64,000 nt of DNA from JANQQN01 sp964519665 (GTDB taxonomy: Bacteria; Myxococcota; Kuafuiibacteriia; Kuafuiibacteriales; Kuafuiibacteriaceae), in assembly GCA_964519665.1 (NCBI GenBank), contig CAZFIV010000028.1:1-64000 (forward strand). The letters are read 5' to 3'. Position 1 is the stretch's first letter. The number at the start of each line of letters is the position of its first letter. The notes under the pieces were generated by a model that was given only the letters and a program-made list of their open reading frames with translations, was not told the origin of the DNA and ran no database searches. A program made the position numbers and the translations under genes. Of this stretch, positions 57,166 through 64,000 are shown piece by piece.

Positions 57166-60140
57166 TGCAGTCGAAACCGATCGATGACGACATCATCCGC
57201 ACGGGCATCGGTCCGCAGTACGCGGAATGCAAGGGCTGTGAGCTGCTCCCTTCGTGCAACGGCCCCTCGGGACGCTTCGTCGAGGGAGAGCGTCCGCGCG
57301 ACTGGCAAGAGGGGGGCCTCATGATCATCGGGGAGGGCCCAGGAAAGGTCGAGCTGACGAAGGGCCGCCCCTTCGTGGGCCCGTCGGGGCGTCTTCTCGA
57401 TCGGCTGCTCGCCGCGGCAGGGGTGAAGCGCGAGAAGCTCTGGATCACGAACGCGACCCTGGGCTTTCCTCATGAGCATTTGAGTCAGAAGGGCACGCGC
57501 TTCTCTCAGCGCTTCCCGATGGCGGTTCATTCGTGCTTGCCTCGCCTCGAGACGGAGATCGCCACGGCGCGTCCTCGGATCATTCTCACCCTCGGTCGCT
57601 CGGCCTTCGCGGCTGTGGCCGGCTCGGAGGTGGTCAAGCAAAAGCTCGTTCCCAACCCGTGCGAAGAGACTCGTTGCGACCCGTCGACGCGCAAGGTCGG
57701 GCCGGTCATCGCCTGCGCGAAAGGCGACTGCAACTGGTACGCGCTTGCCCCGACGGAAGTCCAGCTAGAAGGGGAAGCGGAGATTGCGCGCGCTCGGCTG
57801 GCGGCAGAAGCCAAAGGGGAGGCGTTCTCGGGCAGCTTCAAGCCGGAAGCGTGGCTGACGTGGGCGAAGGCGATCAAAGAGCAGTTCGCGCTGGGGTGTC
57901 CTTCGTGCGGGGCGAAGATCAGCGGGCTTCGTCCGAAGGCGATGAAGTGTCCTTCCTGCGGTGGGAAAAAGAAGCGTGTCGAGGAGTACGTCTCGTTCAC
58001 CGATCCGTACGCCTTGATTGGACGCAACGGCGTCGCCGGGGCCATCTTCGAAGCGGGACGGCTTCCCTCGAAGCTTGACGAGTACGGCGTCGCGTACGTG
58101 GTGCCGACGTACCATCCGAGCTTTTGCCTCCGGGAGGTGAGCAAGAAGCGCGACTCCGGAACGGGCGACAAGAAGATTGGCGGCCAGTTCGCCGCGCGCG
58201 CCGCTGTCGAGCACATGATGAAGGCGAAGCGGCTTCTCGACAGCGAGCCGCGCTGGGTGGACCCGACACCGCTCGTCGTCGACGACCCTGCGACGGTCGC
58301 GGCCTGGCTTGCGGAGCCCGGACGCTACGCTTGCGACATCGAGACCAACTCGTTCGAAGGGCCGGACGCCGTCACCAAGATCACGTGCATCGGTTTCGCG
58401 CGCACGGATCGAACGGAGGTCCTTGTCGTGCCGACGCTGGAGCCCGAGCCTGCGCTGCTTCGCGTCTTCGAGGCGTTCTTCGATCGCGACGACGTCGAGA
58501 CGATCTTCCACAACGGCATGTACGACCGGTACGTGATGCATCGGATCTGGCGGATCTGGGTGTACAACCAGGCCAGCGACACGAAGGCAAGCCACAACGT
58601 TCTTTATCCCGACGAAGAGCACAACCTGGGCTTCGTCGCGCATGAGCTGACGGATGCGCCGCACTGGAAAGAGCCGCACAAGAAGCCCCCGAAGGGGGAG
58701 AAGAGCGACACCTCCGGCTACCGCACGGCGGAGGAGCTGCACCTCTACAACGCGCGCGACACCCTTGGGACGGCGCGCATCGATGAGGTCATTCGCGGAC
58801 CTATCGGCGGCAAGGGTCGGCTCCACGAAGAGGACCAAGGGAAGGCGCACGACGCCGACGTGCGGAACTACGACATCGCCGTCGCGATGCAGGCGAACGG
58901 GATGCCGCTCAGTGCTGAGGTGCACCGCGACATCGAGACGTCGTTCGTGCGCGAGAAGAATCGGCTTCAGCAAAAGATGGCGGACATCGTTGGCTTGCCG
59001 GCGGACCGCTTCTGGCCGGCGCCGAAGGATAGCTACGACGGCTACGACCTCAACTTTGTTCTCTTCGATCCGACGGGGCCGCTTCGTCTCCCGATCCTCG
59101 ACCGGAACAAGAACGGGTCCCCGAAGTCCGACAAGAACGTCTTGAAGCGTCTCGTGGGGGAGGCTCCGGAGTTCATCCAGGCGCTACTTCGCTGGCGGAT
59201 GTTCGACTACAACTTGAGCCACTATGTTCGCGGGAAAGGCCTGGTCCCGGACCTTCACGGGCGGATTCACCCGGTCTGGAAGCCCGGTCTCGTCACGGGA
59301 CGGTGGTCGAGCGAGCCCAACTGCCAGAATTGGCCGTATCGTGGCGTCGATCCGGCGCTCAACATGCGTCGGATGATCGTGGCGCCGCCGGGCCGCAAGC
59401 TCATCGGCGCCGACTACGCCGCGCTCGAGCTGCGCATTATGGCGTCGTTGAGCGGGGACGAAACGCTCATCCGGATCATCAAGAACGCGCGGGAAGACCG
59501 AAAGCTCGAAGAGCAGTACGACCCTCACTCGTTCCTCTCCAACGAGGTCTTCGGGGACGTCTGGCAGGGCGCCGCCAAGGCAGAGCGCAAGCGTTTGCGC
59601 GACACCACGAAGCGTGTCTGGTACGGCTCGCTGTACGGCGCGGGCGCCCAGACCATCATCGACTCGATCCTCGACTCCGACTACGAAGGGCCGCCGTTGA
59701 CGGTGCCTTTCGTCGAGGGCGTGCTCCGCATGATCGTCGACACGTTCCCGGGTGTCGGAGACTGGCGCAGGGAAGCGTGGGCGGCGATGCAGCGGGACAT
59801 GGCGGTTTACAGTCCGATCACACGACGGCATCGCATCTTCCCCCTCGGGGACGTGGACATCACGGTCGCCTACAACTACCCGATCCAGTCGGGCGCGGGC
59901 GATTTGATGAATTGGCGGATGGCCGGGCTCGACGACCGGCTTGCCGATGTGGACCCGACGGCCTTCATCATCGCCCAGGTGCACGACGCCGTGTACCTCG
60001 AGTGCGACGAAGACCGCGCGGAGCAAGTCCGGGATCTCGTGACAGAGACCTTGACCGTGGACTACGCTATGAAGCCCGGCTCGGAGCCAATGCGCTTCGA
60101 CGCCCAAGCTGAGATTGCCGATACCTGGGATTGTTGCTGA
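57165..60140 (+). CDS. Uracil-DNA glycosylase / 3'-5' exonuclease / family-A DNA polymerase fusion
   Basis: 991 residues. UDG family-4/5-like domain at 1-345: C22-x2-C25...C31 (Fe-S Cys), GEGPGKVE (56-63), RPFVGPSG (68-75), YHPS (316-319); a zinc ribbon inserted at C245-C265 (two CxxC). DEDDy exonuclease: DIE (391-393), HNGMYD (449-454), YNARD (528-532). Polymerase: motif A GADYAALELRI (748-758), K816-x-x-x-Y820-G in the O-helix, motif C QVHDAVYLE (938-946). Tyr820 is the T7-like residue that favours dideoxynucleotides. An N-terminal UDG-like domain on PolA is known from SPO1-type phages. The enzyme replicates viral DNA and may police uracil. Confidence 0.93.
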   Translation: MQSKPIDDDIIRTGIGPQYAECKGCELLPSCNGPSGRFVEGERPRDWQEGGLMIIGEGPGKVELTKGRPFVGPSGRLLDRLLAAAGVKREKLWITNATLGFPHEHLSQKGTRFSQRFPMAVHSCLPRLETEIATARPRIILTLGRSAFAAVAGSEVVKQKLVPNPCEETRCDPSTRKVGPVIACAKGDCNWYALAPTEVQLEGEAEIARARLAAEAKGEAFSGSFKPEAWLTWAKAIKEQFALGCPSCGAKISGLRPKAMKCPSCGGKKKRVEEYVSFTDPYALIGRNGVAGAIFEAGRLPSKLDEYGVAYVVPTYHPSFCLREVSKKRDSGTGDKKIGGQFAARAAVEHMMKAKRLLDSEPRWVDPTPLVVDDPATVAAWLAEPGRYACDIETNSFEGPDAVTKITCIGFARTDRTEVLVVPTLEPEPALLRVFEAFFDRDDVETIFHNGMYDRYVMHRIWRIWVYNQASDTKASHNVLYPDEEHNLGFVAHELTDAPHWKEPHKKPPKGEKSDTSGYRTAEELHLYNARDTLGTARIDEVIRGPIGGKGRLHEEDQGKAHDADVRNYDIAVAMQANGMPLSAEVHRDIETSFVREKNRLQQKMADIVGLPADRFWPAPKDSYDGYDLNFVLFDPTGPLRLPILDRNKNGSPKSDKNVLKRLVGEAPEFIQALLRWRMFDYNLSHYVRGKGLVPDLHGRIHPVWKPGLVTGRWSSEPNCQNWPYRGVDPALNMRRMIVAPPGRKLIGADYAALELRIMASLSGDETLIRIIKNAREDRKLEEQYDPHSFLSNEVFGDVWQGAAKAERKRLRDTTKRVWYGSLYGAGAQTIIDSILDSDYEGPPLTVPFVEGVLRMIVDTFPGVGDWRREAWAAMQRDMAVYSPITRRHRIFPLGDVDITVAYNYPIQSGAGDLMNWRMAGLDDRLADVDPTAFIIAQVHDAVYLECDEDRAEQVRDLVTETLTVDYAMKPGSEPMRFDAQAEIADTWDCC

Positions 60141-60165
60141 TCCCCCATGCCGAAAAAGGGAACGC

Positions 60166-60453
60166 ATGCCGAAGCCTGCGAAGAATCACCCGTGGCGTCT
60201 GCGGATGCTCAACAACGCGCCTGCGCCTCGTCCCGCCTCCGAGCCGCCTCCGCACCGAGGCCCGCTCCGGCCGCCGCCTTCGAAGAAGTCCCGACCTCGA
60301 GACGTCATCACGGATCCGGCGTGGGCGTGGATGCAACCGACTCCGTATCCGCGACGCGCCGCGCTGGAAGCGTACATCGAAGAGACGAAGCGGGACCGAC
60401 GCTTTCGTCACGGCCTCGCGCTCGCACGTATACTCCTCCCCCACGCGGATTGA
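60166..60453 (+). CDS. Small Pro/Arg-rich protein
   Basis: 95 residues, ribosome site AAAGGG. MPKPAKNHPWRLRMLNNAPA, Pro/Arg body, helical end. Unknown. Confidence 0.55.
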   Translation: MPKPAKNHPWRLRMLNNAPAPRPASEPPPHRGPLRPPPSKKSRPRDVITDPAWAWMQPTPYPRRAALEAYIEETKRDRRFRHGLALARILLPHAD

Positions 60454-60665
60454 TGGCGTGGTGGCGACACCATCTTCGGCGCCGGCTTGCTCGAATGCTG
60501 GCGCCGGAGACGTGGCAAGAGCGGACACGAGCGGAGCAAGAACTCATCTCCGCTCGTGCCCAGCTCGATGAGGCGCGCCAGATCATCGCGGGCTACGTCG
60601 AGGGATCGCGCCCCCTGGGCGCGCTTGTCCGCTACTTGAAGAAGACCGATGAACCGCAATCCTAA
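60453..60665 (+). CDS. Small basic helical protein
   Basis: 70 residues, TGATG overlap. MAWWRHHLRRRLARMLAPET then a coiled coil. TATACT lies 18 nt upstream inside the previous gene. Confidence 0.58.
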   Translation: MAWWRHHLRRRLARMLAPETWQERTRAEQELISARAQLDEARQIIAGYVEGSRPLGALVRYLKKTDEPQS

Positions 60666-61428
60666 GTTGACCATCGCCACGGTAAGCAGGCGCCCTCAGA
60701 TCATCCGGTGGACGTACGCAAGCGTTCTCCGAGAGGCGCTTGCGTTCCGTGACGCGACGGGGGAGGCCGTGGAGTGGGTCGTCGTCGGGGACAACTGGTC
60801 TTCCGAGGCGTGCGCGCGCTTTAGATGCGCGATCGGGGATGCGTCGTCCCCGGACTTCGCCGTGCGTGCGTTCAACGTCGAGGAGGCCGCCAACTGCGGC
60901 GCGCTTCGGAACACTGCGATCCGCAACGCGTGGGGCGAGTTGCTCACGTGGCACGACGACGACGATTGGCACCATCCCGATCGTACGGTGGCGTTGTACG
61001 AGGCGCTTCGCGCAGCGCCCCGTTGTTGGTGGGCGAGCTACGAGACCGTTCCGGTGCTTGATCTTCGCACTTTGCAGACGGGCTTTCGAAACATCCGCAT
61101 CCCGTTCGCGGGCGGAGGTCTTTTCTATACCGACCGCATCCGAGACGTTCCCTTCGATGAGACCCGGGTGAAAGCGAGCGACGTCCCTTGGACGCGACGG
61201 CTTCGCGAGGTCACGCCGCCTGCAACTCCTTCGCGGGATCTGGCTCAGACCCATATGCTGGCCACGCTCCATGGGACCAACACGGGTCACGACCACAGCG
61301 GGACGGTCAAGGCGGGCTGCCGGGAGCCCCTCGAACGCTTCGTTTCCCGTGTCGGACACGAAAAGTGGGGGCTCCACACGAGCCGGATGCTGAAGCGGCT
61401 GCAAGCCGAGTTGTGCAGCCTTCAGTAG
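60649..61428 (+). CDS. Family-2-like glycosyltransferase
   Basis: 259 residues. PKLTIATVSRRPQIIRWTYA (strand 1), VVVGDNWS, ALRNTAIRNAWGELLTWHDD (GT2 hallmark with DDDDWHHPD as the DxD metal site). Third glycosyltransferase of the window. Confidence 0.85.
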   Translation: MNRNPKLTIATVSRRPQIIRWTYASVLREALAFRDATGEAVEWVVVGDNWSSEACARFRCAIGDASSPDFAVRAFNVEEAANCGALRNTAIRNAWGELLTWHDDDDWHHPDRTVALYEALRAAPRCWWASYETVPVLDLRTLQTGFRNIRIPFAGGGLFYTDRIRDVPFDETRVKASDVPWTRRLREVTPPATPSRDLAQTHMLATLHGTNTGHDHSGTVKAGCREPLERFVSRVGHEKWGLHTSRMLKRLQAELCSLQ

Positions 61429-61445
61429 GGCGGTACAGTTCGTGC

Positions 61446-61736
61446 GTGCCGGGCACGTCTTCCCAGACCGTCTCCATCAACGTCAGGCTGACGCATGACG
61501 TTATCGATCGTTTGGATGCGCTGGCGTCGAAGGACCCGGACATGAACAGAAGCCGGATCATCCGACTTCTTCTCGGTGCGGCGCTCGACGACGACGCGAA
61601 GACGCTCCTCACGCGAGAGCTGTCCGTGGACATGGTCCAGGCACGCAAGGAGTTCGCGGCCCGCATCGTCGCGCACATCGGGGACGCGATGCCTCAGATC
61701 CTCGAGCAGGGTCTCCAGTCGCTTCAGGATCGATGA
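61446..61736 (+). CDS. Ribbon-helix-helix DNA-binding protein, leaderless
   Basis: 96 residues, GTG start 6 nt after TACAGT (61434-61439). TVSINVRLTHDVIDRLDALA then NRSRIIRLLLGAAL (residues ~8-46) is a classic RHH. Probably a transcriptional regulator of this end. Confidence 0.75.
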   Translation: MPGTSSQTVSINVRLTHDVIDRLDALASKDPDMNRSRIIRLLLGAALDDDAKTLLTRELSVDMVQARKEFAARIVAHIGDAMPQILEQGLQSLQDR

Positions 61737-62236
61737 TGGATCGCCGGGTCGCACGCGTGGATTTCGGCGGCATCGCAGAGGCGGACGCAGTCAAGCTCCT
61801 CGCGGAGTGCGAACGCTTCATCTTCTTCGAGGTTCGCCGGTGGGGGCAGGCGGACCTCGAAGGCCTGGATCTCGAGGATCTTGCGGCCATTGGGCGCCTC
61901 GCCGTGCTCGAAGCCGCGGTGACGCATGTGGAAGGTCGCGGACGCAGTCTTCGCAGCTGGGCCCGGCAAATGGCTCGTTGGCGCATTCAGGAAGCGGCCC
62001 GCCGCGCAGAGCCCGCCGTAGTGCCCCCGGAGGTGCTTCACGAGGCGCCGCCGGAGAGCGCGGACCCTGATCGACTCGCCGATCTCCGGCGCAAGCTCGC
62101 GGCACTGCCTGCGCGTTCGCGCTACGCCGTGACACGGACCCTCGAAGGCGCGTCGGTCTCGACCATCGCGACGGAGTTGGGCGTCACCCGCCCTACGGTG
62201 TACGCCGACCTAGCCGCCGTGGCCGAGGCCTCGTAA
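61733..62236 (+). CDS. RNA-polymerase sigma-factor-like protein
   Basis: 167 residues, ATGA overlap with the RHH gene. Residues ~25-95 (FIFFEVRRWGQADLEGLDLE then LRSWARQMARWRIQEAARRA) resemble sigma region 2; LPARSRYAVTRTLEGASVST then IATELGVTRPTVYADLAAV is a region-4-like helix-turn-helix. Probably redirects host RNA polymerase to viral promoters. Confidence 0.7.
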   Translation: MMDRRVARVDFGGIAEADAVKLLAECERFIFFEVRRWGQADLEGLDLEDLAAIGRLAVLEAAVTHVEGRGRSLRSWARQMARWRIQEAARRAEPAVVPPEVLHEAPPESADPDRLADLRRKLAALPARSRYAVTRTLEGASVSTIATELGVTRPTVYADLAAVAEAS

Positions 62237-62239
62237 ACT
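62234..62239 (+). promoter_or_regulatory. -10 box TAAACT, leaderless geometry
   Basis: TAAACT-CGACGT-ATG: 6 nt to the 62246 start; lies across the sigma gene's stop codon. Confidence 0.55.
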
Positions 62240-62245
62240 CGACGT

Positions 62246-62596
62246 ATGCGGGTTGCAGCACTCGGATCGGTCGATCAAACCCAAACGCAGGCGCAGCGTC
62301 GCGCCGCAATGGACGGGGAAGCCGCGTTCAAGGTCGGAGGGCACATCGCGCTCCAGGCGGCGTTCGTGGCGCCGGGCCTCATGCTTTTCGGTGTTCGAGG
62401 GTGGCGGCTTCTGGGCGCGTCTCTCGCCGGCTCCGCGAGCTTTACGCTTCTCAGCTGGATCTGGGCTGCGGTGAACGGTTACGAGATGATTCCGATGGGC
62501 GAGCGTCGCTTCGCGTCCCGTCGACAGGCGCCTTCGACCGGGGCCCCGGGGCTGCCTCCGCAGCGGGCGGCCGACGCAGACGTGATCGACATCTGA
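62246..62596 (+). CDS. Two-helix membrane protein, leaderless
   Basis: 116 residues. Hydrophobic segments ~34-50 and ~54-76, polar ends. No ribosome site; -10 box 6 nt upstream. Confidence 0.62.
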   Translation: MRVAALGSVDQTQTQAQRRAAMDGEAAFKVGGHIALQAAFVAPGLMLFGVRGWRLLGASLAGSASFTLLSWIWAAVNGYEMIPMGERRFASRRQAPSTGAPGLPPQRAADADVIDI

Positions 62597-62613
62597 CCGT
62601 CAGACAAGCCTGC

Positions 62614-62619
62614 TATACC
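62614..62619 (+). promoter_or_regulatory. -10 box TATACC, leaderless geometry
   Basis: TATACC-AGGAGGC-ATG: 7 nt to the 62627 start. The AGGAGG is one base from the ATG, too close for a normal ribosome site. Confidence 0.5.
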
Positions 62620-62626
62620 AGGAGGC

Positions 62627-62932
62627 ATGAAGCGTCGGGAGACCGTGCGTCTGATCCGTACACGCGTGGTCGCGCGTGCGCTCGACGACATCGAGGCAGA
62701 CGTCACCCTTCTTTTGAAGGAGCCGCTGCCTTTTCCGGTGAAAAAGCAGAAGCTCATGGCGCTTCTGCACCGGGCGATCGAGTCTGCGTACGACTCGGCG
62801 GCGGCGCGGGAGGCCGATCTCCTCAGCGCGATCGACACCCAAGACGCGGTGCTCCGCCGGCATCGAGATCGCGTACGGCAGCTTCAGGAAGACTTAGCGC
62901 TGGCGCTCATGCGCGGCTCGGCCGGCGACTGA
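62627..62932 (+). CDS. Helical hypothetical protein, leaderless
   Basis: 101 residues, MKRRETVRLIRTRVVARALD; wholly helical with coiled-coil end. Overlaps the end of the 62884 gene on the other strand. Confidence 0.6.
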   Translation: MKRRETVRLIRTRVVARALDDIEADVTLLLKEPLPFPVKKQKLMALLHRAIESAYDSAAAREADLLSAIDTQDAVLRRHRDRVRQLQEDLALALMRGSAGD

Positions 62933-63189
62933 CTCTCCCGGACACGTTCGAGTTGCGCGCGTAACGCGGAGTCGCTGTCTTTCCGGCGAGCGGCTCTGCG
63001 GACGCTCTTCGCGACCGCGACCGCGTCGTCCAACTCCTCCTCCATCTCTGCGAGCGACGTTCGGACCTTGGCGAAAATGGATGCGACGCGTGCGTCCGCG
63101 TCCTGGTCGATCTTGGTGATGCGCTCTTGCGTCGCCTCGACGCTCACGCGCTCTTCGTCGACGTCGTCGACCAGGTATTGCGTCCCCAT
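62884..63189 (-). CDS. Coiled-coil hypothetical protein
   Basis: 101 residues from MGTQYLVDDVDEERVS (AGGAGA upstream). Charged coiled coil throughout. Tail-to-tail overlap with the 62627 gene. Confidence 0.58.
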   Translation of the reverse strand: MGTQYLVDDVDEERVSVEATQERITKIDQDADARVASIFAKVRTSLAEMEEELDDAVAVAKSVRRAARRKDSDSALRAQLERVRESQSPAEPRMSASAKSS

Positions 63190-63212
63190 CGTTTCTCCTG
63201 CGTGGCCCACCG

Positions 63213-63668
63213 TTATTTCCGGTTCATCGCGTCCCGCAGCCAGTCAAGCACGCTGCGGACCTGCTCCATAGAGTGACGGATCGCGGTAGCATTTTCGACC
63301 ATGCGTTCTGCGAGGGTGCTTAGCTCGCTGACGCGTTTCTCTTGAAGCGCATCGAGCGCGGCGGCGTAGCGCTCTGCCTGTTCACGTCGCTCGACGTGAA
63401 GCCCCGCAATTTCCTCGTCGTGCGCCCGGCGCTGGGCGTTGAGCGCCTGCGCGTGCTCTTCGCGCATTTTCGCTCTTTTTTCCGACTCTTCCGCGTGGAT
63501 GCGTGCGATCTCGATGGCGCTTTCCGCGGCTTCGGCTTGCGCCGCGGAGAGCTGCTTGACGAGCCAGCGGATCAGGAATCCGCCCCCGCCGAGGGCCATC
63601 ACCATCAGAAGAGCGACGACCCCCGAGTTGTGAAGGACATCACGCAAGAGCGCCCAGAATTCGCTCAT
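63213..63668 (-). CDS. Membrane-anchored coiled-coil protein
   Basis: 151 residues. Membrane helix ~15-36, then a long coiled coil (AEAAESAIEIARIHAEESEK). TAGCAT-GGCAGC-ATG places a -10 box 6 nt before the start. Spanin-like topology next to a holin-like gene. Confidence 0.62.
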   Translation of the reverse strand: MSEFWALLRDVLHNSGVVALLMVMALGGGGFLIRWLVKQLSAAQAEAAESAIEIARIHAEESEKRAKMREEHAQALNAQRRAHDEEIAGLHVERREQAERYAAALDALQEKRVSELSTLAERMVENATAIRHSMEQVRSVLDWLRDAMNRK

Positions 63669-63674
63669 GCTGCC

Positions 63675-63684
63675 ATGCTACGCT
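63675..63684. promoter_or_regulatory. Overlapping divergent -10 boxes
   Basis: TAGCAT (minus, 63675-63680) serves the leaderless 63213 gene; TACGCT (plus, 63679-63684) can serve the 63703 gene, which has a normal AGGAGA site. Confidence 0.5.
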
Positions 63685-63702
63685 GCGCGCAGGAGACAGA
63701 CC

Positions 63703-64000
63703 ATGGACAATGACGCCTGGAATGGATTGAAGATCGTCGCGGAGGCCTTCCTCCCCTACTTCCAGATCGCCTTCTACGCGGTCGTTCCGCTCCTGGCGCG
63801 GCAGGTGAGCCGATGGATCGGGGGCAAGGACAAAGAACAGGCCCTCGTCGTCCAGGCGAAGTTCGAAGAGCAACTGGGCTACGCAGCGGAACAAGCTGTT
63901 CGCAGCGCGGAGGAATGGGCGCGATCCCGCGGGAGCGCCGGCCCGGAGAAGCTCAAGCGCGCCAAGGAAGTCTTCGAGGGCGTCGCACGGCGTCTCGACC
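63703..64000 (+). CDS. LL-H-family-like phage holin, partial
   Basis: First 99 codons; runs off the right edge. Hydrophobic helix ~14-35, then KFEEQLGYAAEQAVRSAEEW...SAGPEKLKRAKEVFEG, the EQAVRxAEE...G..K...A pattern of LL-H-type holins. Pore formation for lysis is the family role. Confidence 0.65.
   Translation, partial: MDNDAWNGLKIVAEAFLPYFQIAFYAVVPLLARQVSRWIGGKDKEQALVVQAKFEEQLGYAAEQAVRSAEEWARSRGSAGPEKLKRAKEVFEGVARRLD

Noticed and set aside
60147..60452. Longer in-frame extension of the 60453 gene
   Set aside because: Overlaps the 60166 gene in another frame; the TGATG coupling and the composition favour the short form.

Overview
The window is a dense, GC-rich stretch of about 100 mostly overlapping genes that reads as a virus of a GC-rich bacterium. 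The first ~130 bases encode a piece of a sensor histidine kinase, normally a cellular gene. Together with a tyrosine recombinase at 6.4-7.3 kb this suggests an integrated element or a contig that begins in host DNA. The host cannot be named from sequence; a Myxococcota-like host is only a guess. Two 100-N gaps (13062-13161, 16738-16837) are each flanked by identical 55-bp copies, so both look like scaffolding artefacts.

Layout. 1-512: histidine-kinase fragment, degenerate GGCNN pentamer repeat, terminator. 513-6033 (+): small basic proteins, a SleB-like cell-wall hydrolase, nucleotide-binding Rossmann (SLOG-type) proteins, a TIM-barrel-like protein with a membrane tail and four small membrane proteins. 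6030-14803 (-): recombinase, octapeptide-repeat protein, a small protein with a metzincin zinc motif, a DUF932 protein and several orphans; many cistrons are separated by strong perfect hairpins. 15283-16675 (+): acidic protein, MazG-like pyrophosphohydrolase. 16901-19377 (-): FkbM methyltransferase and two glycosyltransferases.

19.5-43.9 kb (-) is the apparent virion module: beta-rich spike/fibre-like proteins (21-27 kb), a family of beta-sandwich proteins (28.5-30.9 kb), three tandem paralogues of ~235-245 residues that are the best major-capsid candidates (31-33.2 kb), then a long run of small proteins, most ending in a C-terminal membrane anchor, plus very basic Cys-containing proteins. 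No terminase, portal, tape-measure, sheath or baseplate gene was recognised. A tailless icosahedral virus with an internal membrane is the hypothesis I favour, but the decisive genes may lie outside the window.

44.1-63.7 kb (mostly +) is replication and regulation: an ATPase next to a 700-bp gene-free region with nested inverted repeats (origin candidate), an SNF2 helicase, an Fe-S Cas4/RecB-like nuclease, a RecA-like ATPase, a DUF669-like protein, a Dam-like methylase, a RecD2-type helicase split into two frames, a uracil-glycosylase/exonuclease/family-A polymerase fusion, a third glycosyltransferase, a ribbon-helix-helix protein, a sigma-like factor and a holin-like protein at the right edge.

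Expression. Most genes are coupled by ATGA/GTGA overlaps inside operons. At least nine operon-leading genes instead carry a TAnACT-like -10 box exactly 6-7 nt before the start codon, the geometry of leaderless transcripts. The element encodes its own sigma-like factor, which could read these promoters.
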